Numbered from the stretch's first letter, positions 1 through 6,203 are shown. The stretch: 7,910 bases of DNA from Sedimentisphaerales bacterium (GCA_030634605.1 DAOWAK010000041.1:1-7910), one strand, 5' to 3'. Translations and numbers: made by a program. The notes: a model not told the origin generated them from the letters alone.

Positions 1-2
1 GC

Positions 3-368
3 CAGAAAGACATCCGCATTAAAGGGCACGCCATCGAGCGTCGTATTAATGCCGAAGATCCCGAAAACAAATTCGCACCCTGTCCCGGTCGCATCGACAC
101 CTTCATAGCTCCCGGTGGCCCCGGCGTGCGGTTGGATTCCCACGTTTACAGCGGTTATGAAATTTCGCCGCGGTACGACTCGCTTATTGGAAAGCTCATC
201 GTACACAAAAAAAACCGCACTGAAGCCATCGCCTGCATGAAAAGGGCTCTGCACGAATTTGAAATCAAACCTATTAAAACTACCGTTTCCATTTGTAAGG
301 AAATTATTTCACACAGACAGTTTGTAAAAGGAAAGGTTGACACCGGTTTCATCGAACGGACGTGGTAA
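3..368 (+). CDS. accC: Biotin carboxylase subunit of acetyl-CoA carboxylase, C-terminal part (5' end outside window)
   Basis: The open frame runs in from the left edge and ends at TAA 366-368, giving about 121 C-terminal residues. AccC carboxylates biotin on the carrier protein AccB using ATP and bicarbonate, the first half-reaction of malonyl-CoA synthesis in the cytoplasm. Visible family signatures are GHAIE-RINAEDP (codons 24-62), PGGPGVR, DSHVYSGY, YDSLIGKLI and the ending DTGFIER. The Arg of PGVR (129-131) matches E. coli Arg338, which helps stabilise the biotin enolate. The ATP-grasp core and main catalytic residues lie outside the window. One oddity: the usual Cys of ECRINAEDP is Arg here (CGT 39-41). 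Propionyl- or pyruvate-type biotin carboxylases share this fold, but the short ending without a biotinyl domain fits a stand-alone AccC. It is followed by a 258-base gap, so pfp may or may not be cotranscribed. Confidence 0.93.
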   Translation, partial: QKDIRIKGHAIERRINAEDPENKFAPCPGRIDTFIAPGGPGVRLDSHVYSGYEISPRYDSLIGKLIVHKKNRTEAIACMKRALHEFEIKPIKTTVSICKEIISHRQFVKGKVDTGFIERTW

Positions 369-430
369 TTTAATAATATACCGATCACAAATCAAAATGC
401 CATGTTGCTCAATTTGTAAGTCTAAGCTTG

Positions 431-449
431 TCCTCGACCCGATCGAGGA
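431..449. repeat. REP-like palindrome, 7-bp arms
   Basis: TCCTCGA (431-437) is the exact reverse complement of TCGAGGA (443-449), with a 5-base loop. Its flanks (TTG before, TCTGGC after) resemble REP-type elements, in which a GTC-stem-ATC-GG frame is common. It sits one base upstream of a second, larger hairpin. Copy number in the genome cannot be seen here. Confidence 0.6.
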
Positions 450-450
450 T

Positions 451-491
451 CTGGCAGCCCTGATCTAGTCCCCACGCTAGTGGGCTGCCAG
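451..491. repeat. Large hairpin with perfect 10-bp arms
   Basis: CTGGCAGCCC (451-460) pairs fully with GGGCTGCCAG (482-491). Inside it CTAG 465-468 can pair with CTAG 477-480, leaving the loop TCCCCACG. An alternative inner fold CCCAC 471-475 / GTGGG 480-484 competes for part of the outer arm, so two mutually exclusive structures are possible. There is no T-tract after the stem, which argues against an intrinsic terminator. It may be the second half of a bipartite REP-like unit. Confidence 0.65.
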
Positions 492-499
492 GCATTATG

Positions 500-514
500 A
501 TACCCATTGGGTAT
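500..514. repeat. Short palindrome ATACCCA-T-TGGGTAT
   Basis: Perfect 7-bp arms (500-506 and 508-514) around one central base. The spacer is too short for a stable RNA hairpin over its full length, so a DNA-binding operator is a more natural reading, but no regulator is known. It lies about 113 bases upstream of the pfp start. Confidence 0.35.
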
Positions 515-603
515 ATAGGAATTTGTATTTTCCTTTTTCGCAAAACCTTTTGTAGCGAACGAAGGGAGCGTCGATAGCCACACCGAAATCGCGGCGAACC
601 GGT

Positions 604-617
604 CCAGCGAAAGCTGG
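604..617 (+). promoter_or_regulatory. GNRA-type hairpin directly upstream of pfp
   Basis: CCAGC (604-608), loop GAAA (609-612), GCTGG (613-617): a perfect 5-bp stem closed by a GNRA tetraloop, a very stable fold. It ends 9 bases before the pfp ATG, where a Shine-Dalgarno site would normally be, and no purine-rich site is seen otherwise. It could limit or shape ribosome entry; that is inference only. Confidence 0.45.
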
Positions 618-626
618 TAATTTATC

Positions 627-1829
627 ATGAGTACACAATTAAAAGGTAACGCTGTCGTAGGGCAATCCGGAGGCCCTACCGCTGTAATTAATCAATCATT
701 AGTGGGCGTCATCGAAGAGGTTTGCGAACAGGACTGCATCAACGATCTCTACGGCGCTATCCATGGCACGAGCGGTATTCTGAAGGAAAAATTTACCGAT
801 CTGAAAAAAATCTCCCGCCATGACCTCGAACACATCGCCCACACCCCGGCTGCTGCTTTGGGTTCCACCCGTGACAAACCCGACGATGAATACTGCCTGC
901 GCATTTTCGAAGTGTTCCGCAAGAATAATGTTCGCTATTTTTTCTATATTGGCGGCAACGATTCTGCTAACACCGCGCACATTGTCAACAAGCTTGCCCA
1001 GCAGGCCGGCTACGAACTCAAGGTTATCCATGTTCCCAAAACCATCGACAACGACCTGTTGGTTACCGACCATTGCCCCGGTTTTGGCACCGCTGCCACC
1101 TTCGTTTCCCATGCCGTGATTGGTGACGATTTCGACAACCGCTCACTCGGCGGCATCAAGGTGGACATCATCATGGGCCGGGATGCCGGTTTTCTGGCCG
1201 CCTCTTCCATGCTGGCTCACCGACGAGAAGACGACGGACCTCACCTGATCTACGTCCCCGAACGGCCCATCACCATGGAACAGTTTGTCAGGGATGTTTC
1301 GGAAGTTTACGACCGTTACGGCAGGTGCCTGGCTGTTGCCAGCGAAGGCATCCGCGACGTCGATAACGTCATCTGGACCAAAAAAATCCAGGAGGACCTC
1401 GACGCCGACGCCCACGGCAACATTCAGCTTTCCGGAACCGGCGCTCTGGCTGATTTTCTCATTGCCAAACTCAAAGAGCAATTGCCTAAAACCCGCATGC
1501 GTGCCGACACCTTCGGTTACCTCCAACGCAGCTTCCCCGGACTGCTCAGTCCCGTCGATGCCTACGAAGCCCGCTACTGCGGACGCATGGCGGTCTATTA
1601 TGCCGCCGGCCCCTACACCTCCGGCAGCGTCTGCATGCAACGTTTCGGCAAAGGCGACCGCTATCGCGTCGAAACCTTTATCACCACCCTGGCCTCAGTT
1701 GCCGCCGGTGCCAAACCGCTGCCCGATGAATTCATCAACGAAGCCGGCAACAACATTAATCCCAACTTCTACGATTATGTTTCTCCGCTGGTTCCACCAT
1801 TACCAGACGTGGGGTACATAGAAAGATAA
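627..1829 (+). CDS. pfp: Pyrophosphate-dependent 6-phosphofructokinase
   Basis: This 400-residue protein phosphorylates fructose 6-phosphate with PPi as donor, a reversible cytoplasmic step serving both glycolysis and gluconeogenesis. Phosphofructokinase signatures appear in order: GQSGGPTAVIN (12-22), GGNDS (109-113), PKTIDND (137-143), MGRDAG (183-188), SEG (239-241) and RADTFGYLQRS (292-302). Asp112, where ATP enzymes have Gly (GGDGS), and Lys138, where they have Gly (PGTIDND), are the known determinants of PPi use. The metal-binding Asp of GGDDS is Asn111 here, as in the GGNDS subfamily. The start is tightly bounded: an in-frame TAA lies at 618-620, so ATG 627 is the first usable codon. 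There is no Shine-Dalgarno site; a stable hairpin sits there instead. lysA begins 4 bases after the stop, suggesting cotranscription and coupled translation. Donor choice is inferred from motifs. Confidence 0.93.
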   Translation: MSTQLKGNAVVGQSGGPTAVINQSLVGVIEEVCEQDCINDLYGAIHGTSGILKEKFTDLKKISRHDLEHIAHTPAAALGSTRDKPDDEYCLRIFEVFRKNNVRYFFYIGGNDSANTAHIVNKLAQQAGYELKVIHVPKTIDNDLLVTDHCPGFGTAATFVSHAVIGDDFDNRSLGGIKVDIIMGRDAGFLAASSMLAHRREDDGPHLIYVPERPITMEQFVRDVSEVYDRYGRCLAVASEGIRDVDNVIWTKKIQEDLDADAHGNIQLSGTGALADFLIAKLKEQLPKTRMRADTFGYLQRSFPGLLSPVDAYEARYCGRMAVYYAAGPYTSGSVCMQRFGKGDRYRVETFITTLASVAAGAKPLPDEFINEAGNNINPNFYDYVSPLVPPLPDVGYIER

Positions 1830-1833
1830 TGAC

Positions 1834-3120
1834 ATGGCTGATTTTTTTAATTATCAAGACAACAACCTGTTTTGCGAGGATGTACCTCTCGATCAGATCG
1901 CCCGGGAAGTATCCACCCCAACTTACGTTTACAGCACCGCCACTTTCAAGGCTCACTATCAGAAACTCCGCGATGCTTTTGCCGAACTCGACCCGCTGAT
2001 CTGCTATTCCGTCAAGGGCTGCTCCAACATCAACATCCTCAAGCTGTTTGCCGAAATGGACAGTGGCTTCGACATTGTCAGCGGCGGCGAACTTTTCCGC
2101 GTGCTCCAGGCCGGCGGCCGCGCTGATCGCGTCGTCTACGCCGGCGTCGGCAAGACCGACCGGGAAATCCGCCAGGCCATCGATGCCGGCATCGCTTATT
2201 TCAACATCGAATCCGAAGCCGAACTCCAAAACATCATCAATATCGCTACCGAAATGCGTAAAGAAGTCCGCGCCGCTCTCCGCGTCAATCCCGACGTTGA
2301 TCCCAAAACCCACCGCCACACCACCACCGGCAAAAAGGAAACCAAGTTCGGCGTTGACCTGGAACGGGCTGAAAACGTTTTTAAGAAATTCGGTCGCGAC
2401 CAGTTTGTCAAGCTCACCGGCATCCACATTCACATCGGCTCACCCATCAACAGCGTCGAACCTTACATAGAAGCCCTCAACAAAACCCTGGCGTTCATCG
2501 ATTCCCTGCGCAGCCAGGACTTTAACATCGAAGCCATCGATATCGGTGGCGGTTTCGGTGCCGATTACACCACCGGCCAAGCCCCGACAGCTGCCGATTA
2601 TGCCGCTGCTATCGTGCCCCTGCTACGCGATAAAAACCTGCGTCTGATCCTCGAACCCGGCCGCAGCATCTCCGGCAACGCCGGCATCTTTATCACCCGC
2701 GTGCTTTACCTCAAAAAAGGCGGCGACAAGACCTTCGCCATCATCGACGGCGCCATGAACGATCTGATCCGACCGGCCCTCTACGAAGCTTTCCATTTCA
2801 TCTGGCCCGTGAGCGTCGATCAAAAATTTGCAATCCAACAAAAAACCGATCCCGTCGATATTGAAGGCACCCAAAAATTCGATGTTGTCGGCCCGGTCTG
2901 CGAAACCGGTGACTACCTTGCCCGCGACCGTCTGCTGCCCCCGCTGCAACGTGACGATCTGCTGGCGGTCTTTACCGCCGGTGCTTACGGATTCGCCATG
3001 AGCAGTCAGTACAACTCCCGGCCCCGCGCCGCCGAAGTGCTCGTCGATGGCGATTCATTCAAAGTAATCCGCCGCCGCGAAACCTACCAGGACCTCATCG
3101 ACCACGAAAAAACTGTCTGA
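1834..3120 (+). CDS. lysA: Diaminopimelate decarboxylase
   Basis: This 428-residue protein is a fold-type III PLP enzyme that decarboxylates meso-diaminopimelate to L-lysine, the last step of lysine synthesis. Key sites are visible: the PLP lysine K61 in YSVKGCSN, FDIVSGGEL (79-87), HIHIGS (198-203), the phosphate-binding GGGFG (238-242), EPGRSISG (274-281), CETGD (356-360) with the Cys that completes the neighbouring subunit's active site, and AYGFAMSSQYNSRPR (384-398) with Tyr385. CETGD and HIGS favour LysA over ornithine or arginine decarboxylases of the same fold. The residues after K61 (GCSN rather than the more usual AN.N) are a lineage variant. ATG 1834 follows the pfp stop by 4 bases with no clear ribosome-binding site, so translation is probably coupled. 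The stop is TGA. Confidence 0.95.
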   Translation: MADFFNYQDNNLFCEDVPLDQIAREVSTPTYVYSTATFKAHYQKLRDAFAELDPLICYSVKGCSNINILKLFAEMDSGFDIVSGGELFRVLQAGGRADRVVYAGVGKTDREIRQAIDAGIAYFNIESEAELQNIINIATEMRKEVRAALRVNPDVDPKTHRHTTTGKKETKFGVDLERAENVFKKFGRDQFVKLTGIHIHIGSPINSVEPYIEALNKTLAFIDSLRSQDFNIEAIDIGGGFGADYTTGQAPTAADYAAAIVPLLRDKNLRLILEPGRSISGNAGIFITRVLYLKKGGDKTFAIIDGAMNDLIRPALYEAFHFIWPVSVDQKFAIQQKTDPVDIEGTQKFDVVGPVCETGDYLARDRLLPPLQRDDLLAVFTAGAYGFAMSSQYNSRPRAAEVLVDGDSFKVIRRRETYQDLIDHEKTV

Positions 3121-3146
3121 CCTTAAACGTCAGGAGGACAAAAACC

Positions 3147-3437
3147 ATGTCCCGAGATGAAATATTAGAAATACTGAAACAGTTCAAAAAAAACTGTGGT
3201 GCTCAATACGGAATATTACGCATAGGCGTCTTCGGCTCGGTTGCCCGGGATCAAGCCTCCGAAAAAAGCGATGTTGACATTGTGGTCAAGACAGAAACAC
3301 CCGACCCTTTTAATATCGTACATATAAAAGAAAACCTGGAAGAACAATTGCATCTGTCGGTCGATATTGTAAGACTAAGGGACAAGATGAATCCTTTTCT
3401 GAAAAACCGAATAGACCAGGAGGCGTTTTATGTATGA
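3147..3437 (+). CDS. mntA: MNT-domain nucleotidyltransferase, MntA-type antitoxin
   Basis: This 96-residue minimal nucleotidyltransferase carries GSVAR (30-34), SDVD (41-44) and a third acidic residue Asp73 in SVDIV, so the GSxAR-x(n)-SDxD...D active site is complete. In studied MntA-HepT pairs the MNT protein inactivates the HEPN toxin by adding AMP to a tyrosine of the toxin; that role is inferred here from the partner gene. The start has a strong AGGAGG (3132-3137) 9 bases upstream, unlike pfp and lysA. Codon use also differs: six of nine Ile codons are ATA, whereas the 428-codon lysA has only one ATA by eye. The stop TGA (3435-3437) overlaps the next gene by 8 bases. It lies 26 bases after lysA, at the end of a metabolic gene group, which fits acquisition by transfer. 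Confidence 0.9.
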   Translation: MSRDEILEILKQFKKNCGAQYGILRIGVFGSVARDQASEKSDVDIVVKTETPDPFNIVHIKENLEEQLHLSVDIVRLRDKMNPFLKNRIDQEAFYV

Positions 3438-3804
3438 CAAGGAATTAATCCTGGACAATTTGCGACAGATCCATCAAGCCGCTAAAACGATAATCTCACG
3501 TTTTGAACCCGTAACTAAAGTTGAAGACTTTACGGATTCAGCAGAAGGCTCGGAAAAGCTGGATAGCATTGCCATGTTGATTATCGCCATTGGCGAGGGC
3601 CTCAAAAACATTGACAAAACCACCAACCACAAACTCTTGTCTCAGTATCCCGAAATAGACTGGAAAGGCGCAAAAGGAATGCGCGACATTATCTCTCACC
3701 ATTACTTCGATATAGATGCCGAAGAAATCTACTGGGTTTGCCAAAACAAGATTAGACCGCTTACCGAAACTGTCGCCAAGATTATTGCCGAACTGAGAGA
3801 GTAG
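3430..3804 (+). CDS. hepT: HEPN-domain ribonuclease toxin, HepT (DUF86) family
   Basis: This 124-residue, mostly helical protein has the HEPN RNase motif in the RX4HXY form: R85-DIIS-H90-H-Y92. In the family Arg and His form the RNA-cleaving site, and the Tyr is the residue AMPylated by the partner antitoxin. All three are present, so the toxin appears intact. An early acidic and amphipathic helical region (about 1-60) precedes the motif, as usual for this family. Start ATG 3430 has AGGAGG at 3418-3423, 6 bases upstream and inside mntA, and the genes overlap by 8 bases, so expression is tightly coupled. It is the last gene of the + strand group, converging on rdgB. RNase activity and target (probably tRNA or mRNA) are inferred. 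Confidence 0.9.
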   Translation: MYDKELILDNLRQIHQAAKTIISRFEPVTKVEDFTDSAEGSEKLDSIAMLIIAIGEGLKNIDKTTNHKLLSQYPEIDWKGAKGMRDIISHHYFDIDAEEIYWVCQNKIRPLTETVAKIIAELRE

Positions 3805-3858
3805 CCTGTTGTTTTTACTTTTTCTGCTTTTGCCTGATAGTACAGAAATGCACCATAA
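3805..3858. other. Convergent intergenic region, T-rich on the + strand
   Basis: The 54 bases between the tail-to-tail genes hepT and rdgB contain a T-rich stretch (about 3808-3831). The only pairing found is a weak TTTCTG 3821-3826 / CAGAAA 3843-3848 with a 16-base loop. No GC-rich stem followed by a T-run exists on either strand, so a standard intrinsic terminator cannot be called, although termination of both groups is expected about here. Confidence 0.35.
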
Positions 3859-4491
3859 TCATCTGCAATTATTCAGGATTTCCGGCAATTTCTCCAACAG
3901 CTTCCGCAGTGCTCTGCCGCGATGTGATACCGAGTTTTTTTCCTGATAATCCATCTGCGCCGCCGTTTTACCCCTGGTCGGCACATAAAAATAAGGATCG
4001 TATCCGAATCCCAATTCACCCACCGGCGTTTCAGTTATCACGCCGTCAACATGTCCCTCGACCTCCAGCAACATCTCCGCCGGATTCACCAGGCACAAAT
4101 GACAGCAAAACCGCGCCCCACGTTTATCCACCGAAACTCCATCCAGCAGTTTTATAAGTTTTTCATTATTCGCCCGGTCCTGCTCCTTACGATCGGCCGT
4201 TTCTGCCTGGGCGAACCGTGCCGAATACACTCCCGGCTGCCCTCCCAGCGCCTCCACCTCCAGTCCCGAATCATCCGCCAGAACCCACCGGTCCAGCAAA
4301 GAACTGTAATGTTGCGCTTTTTTGCGGGCGTTCTCCGTGAAGGTTTCCTTATCCTCCACTGCTTCTTCCACCGAACCAAAATCTGCTAAACTGCAAATCC
4401 GCACCGCGAATTCATCCAACAGCTGGTTGATTTCCGCCAGCTTGCCGGGATTGGTTGTCGCTACCACAATTTCGCGTTCTTTTCTTGTCAT
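3859..4491 (-). CDS. rdgB: XTP/dITP diphosphatase (non-canonical purine NTP pyrophosphatase)
   Basis: This 210-residue protein of the Ham1/RdgB family hydrolyses dITP, XTP and ITP to monophosphates and PPi, keeping deaminated purines out of DNA and RNA. Motifs in order: ATTNPGKLAEI (11-21), the Glu in TFTENARKKA (50-59), ADDSGLEVEALGG (72-84) with the catalytic Asp pair, PGVYSARFA (86-94), GFGYDP (161-166) and SHRGRAL (189-195). Length and motif spacing are normal for the family. ATG 4491 lies 18 bases after the lipoprotein stop; the only upstream purines are GGCGGA, a weak ribosome-binding site. Placement in one group with rph is a common arrangement in bacteria. The stop is TGA at 3861-3859. 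Confidence 0.95.
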   Translation of the reverse strand: MTRKEREIVVATTNPGKLAEINQLLDEFAVRICSLADFGSVEEAVEDKETFTENARKKAQHYSSLLDRWVLADDSGLEVEALGGQPGVYSARFAQAETADRKEQDRANNEKLIKLLDGVSVDKRGARFCCHLCLVNPAEMLLEVEGHVDGVITETPVGELGFGYDPYFYVPTRGKTAAQMDYQEKNSVSHRGRALRKLLEKLPEILNNCR

Positions 4492-4509
4492 ATTCAGTAT
4501 CCGCCGACG

Positions 4510-5373
4510 TTAATATCCAACAGCTTCCGCCAGCTTATTTACCTGAATCAGCACCGGCTGCCGGGCCAACCGCAACCGATTATTATTTTTATCGTAACGA
4601 ATATCATAAATTTTTTGCCCGTTTTCGTGATACTGATATTTTTTCATCAGTAACTGAACTATCGGTGAAACTAACGTCCTGATTTCCTGGCCCTGCTGCG
4701 AGCGCTGGATAACAGACTGCGGCAGACACCCCACGTAAATAAAAGACTTGGCGCGATCATGAAAAAAATAAGCCTTTTCGCCCTCATCCCGCAAATTTTT
4801 AACCGCCTGCACCGCGTCCTTTTTACGAGTCATGTACTGCTCATCCGGAACATTATAATACACGCCGATTTCCAGCGAATAATAACAGCCGCTTTCCAGG
4901 ATGTTCCACTCAGCCGGCGCCGGCGGGTCCGGTTCGGGCAGCTGCTTCAAATAACAAAACTGATAAGGTCCCAACTCCAACTGCCGGTATCGCTGTTTCA
5001 CCCGCTCAAACTCCCGCTGAGCCTTGCTCCCCGGGGTGTTCTTGTCAAAATGTCCATAATTTACCGAGATCCCATCACGTTCATACTCCAGCCACACATC
5101 ATTGCCCAGCACCTGTCGAGCCCGACCCTGCGCCCACTTGGCCATCTCCAGTTTGTCGATCTGTGTATAGGTCGCCAACGAAATCGTAAATCGCGCGGGC
5201 TTCCCACTCGAATCGCCGCTTGCTCCGGAATAATCTGTCCCCCCACGTTCATAACTGCCCCCGCCTGCCCCACCACAACCCGCAGTTATCAGCAAAGCAA
5301 TTATCCCCAGCCCCGCAAGCACCCTCTTGCTAATCACCCTGATCCTGAATTTCCCGCCGTAACAATTTCTCAT
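4510..5373 (-). CDS. Predicted lipoprotein with two SPOR-like domains
   Basis: This 287-residue protein has a lipoprotein signal: basic N-terminus, hydrophobic core (about 18-31) and lipobox ITAGC with Cys33 as the likely lipidated residue. A Gly/Ser-rich linker (34-58) follows. Two segments resemble each other and the SPOR fold: 61-110 (FTISLATY ... VWLEY ... SVNYGHFD) and 164-216 (YSLEIGVYYN ... AVKNLRDEGEKAYFF ... SFIYVGCL). Each runs strand, helix with Ala/Arg, strand, and a closing aromatic strand. SPOR domains bind denuded peptidoglycan at division sites, so an envelope role is plausible, but the similarity is judged by eye. The region between them has a Pro-rich run (146-154), and the tail (250-287) is basic. 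A similar two-part lipoprotein family is, from memory, frequent in planctomycetes. It is flanked by rph (51 bases upstream) and rdgB (18 bases downstream). ATG 5373 is the only Met before the signal core. Confidence 0.7.
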   Translation of the reverse strand: MRNCYGGKFRIRVISKRVLAGLGIIALLITAGCGGAGGGSYERGGTDYSGASGDSSGKPARFTISLATYTQIDKLEMAKWAQGRARQVLGNDVWLEYERDGISVNYGHFDKNTPGSKAQREFERVKQRYRQLELGPYQFCYLKQLPEPDPPAPAEWNILESGCYYSLEIGVYYNVPDEQYMTRKKDAVQAVKNLRDEGEKAYFFHDRAKSFIYVGCLPQSVIQRSQQGQEIRTLVSPIVQLLMKKYQYHENGQKIYDIRYDKNNNRLRLARQPVLIQVNKLAEAVGY

Positions 5374-5424
5374 GATTTCGTCACCGCCATAATAATACCC
5401 CCAATAAAAATACGATTTTAACGA

Positions 5425-6150
5425 CTATTTCAAAGACATCTTCTGCGCTTCCATAATCTGCTTGATACCTCGCCGGGCCAATTTCAGCATCTGCTCCAGT
5501 TGCTCAGCCGTAAAAGTTCCCTGCTCCGCTGTCCCCTGCAACTCTACAAACTCGCCCTTGTCCGTCATCGCCACATTCAAATCCACCTGGGCCGTACTGT
5601 CCAGTTCATAATCCAAATCCAGCACCGCTTTATTTTTCACTACCCCAACGCTCACCGCTCCCACCGCCGACAGCAGGGGGGTTTCCGCTATCGAACCATC
5701 CCTCATCCCCACCCGCACCGCGTCAACCAATGCCACATAACTGCCGTTAATCGCTGCTGTTCTGGTTCCCCCGTCCGCCTGCAGCACGTCTCAGTCCAGA
5801 TAATTAGTATTTTCCCCGAGCTTTTCGAAATCTATCACCGCCCGCATCACCCGCCCGATCAACCGCTGAATCTCCGTGCCCCGGCTGTCGGTGTGCCCCT
5901 GTCGAGGCCGACTCTTACGCGTCGTCGTCGAACTGGGCAGCATACTGTAATCCGCCGTCACCCAGCCCAATCCGCTATCCTCCCGCCAGCGCGGCACCCC
6001 TTCGATCAGACTCGCCGTACAAAGTACCCGCGTTTGACCCATTTCCACTAGCACCGAACCCGCTGCAAAATCGGTAAACTTCCGCCGAAAACGTATCGGA
6101 CGCAATTGGGTCGCTGTTCTTTTACTGGTTTTAACTTTTCGTTTCGTCAT
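5425..6150 (-). CDS. rph: Ribonuclease PH, reading frame interrupted by one in-frame TGA at a conserved Cys position
   Basis: RNase PH is a phosphate-dependent 3'-5' exoribonuclease that trims tRNA 3' ends, acting as a ring of six subunits. The frame 6150-5425 codes for 241 positions, a normal family length, if the TGA at 5793-5791 (position 120) is read through. Before it come QLRPIRF, GSVLVEMGQTRVLCTAS (31-47), GWVTADYSMLP (62-72) and the SRGTEIQRLIGR region (89-100). After it come the phosphate-binding GGTRT (127-131), AVGAVSVGVV, the catalytic Asp pair Asp184 and Asp190 (LDSTAQVDLN) and ELQGTAEQGTF. Both halves are in one frame, so this is not a frameshift. The family reads LDCDVLQADGG; here it is LD-TGA-DVLQADGG. 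GTG at 5787 could in theory restart translation, but the resulting half enzyme would lack the N-terminal core. ATG 6150 has AAAGG 5 bases upstream. It may be a pseudogene, a sequencing error, or a Sec codon. Confidence 0.85.
5791..5793 (-). other. In-frame TGA within rph, at the position of a conserved cysteine
   Basis: On the coding strand the codons read L-D-TGA-D-V-L-Q-A-D-G-G. In E. coli the same place is L-D-C-D-V-L-Q-A-D-G-G. A Cys codon (TGC or TGT) becomes TGA by a change of the third base alone. TGA ends lysA, mntA, rdgB, argF and argD in this window, so the codon is not generally reassigned. Confidence 0.9.
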
Positions 6151-6203
6151 TATCGCCTTTCAATTAGACATCGGATTCAGCAGAAAACAATGTTACCGCC
6201 GGC

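Larger units (their letters stand above)
369..626. other. Intergenic region accC-pfp, dense in inverted repeats
   Basis: No credible gene lies in these 258 bases. The first 55 or so bases are AT-rich, with a loose inverted repeat ACAAAT 387-392 / ATTTGT 412-417. Then come two adjacent perfect hairpins (431-449 and 451-491), a small palindrome (500-514), a weaker stem-loop at about 537-559 (TTCG/CGAA outside CAAA/TTTG), and a GAAA-loop hairpin just before pfp (604-617). None of the stems is followed by a T-run, so none is a classical intrinsic terminator. A TATGAT at 496-501 and a TATATA at 512-517 could be -10 boxes, but neither has a recognisable -35 at proper spacing. The region could be a structured 5' leader of pfp, a REP-type insertion, or both. 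Confidence 0.6.

Noticed and set aside
451..491. Intrinsic terminator after accC
   Set aside because: The stem is strong but is followed by CATTATGATA, not a T-run, on the + strand, and no T-run follows it on the - strand either.
422..628. A 68-codon open frame on the - strand across the accC-pfp gap
   Set aside because: It reads straight through the inverted repeats and the hairpin before pfp, has Pro/Arg/Ser-rich wording typical of translated repeats, and no ribosome-binding site.
699..1640. Open frames on the - strand opposite pfp
   Set aside because: Antisense to a full-length enzyme with all motifs intact; no domain or ribosome-binding site of their own.
4759..6051. Long open frames on the + strand opposite the lipoprotein and rph genes (4759-5421, 5500-6051)
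   Set aside because: They lie antisense to genes with clear family motifs, have no recognisable domains, and show the His/Arg/Pro bias of reverse-strand shadows.
5425..6150. A frameshift in rph
   Set aside because: The two halves lie in the same frame, separated only by the TGA and one Asp codon; no base gain or loss is needed.
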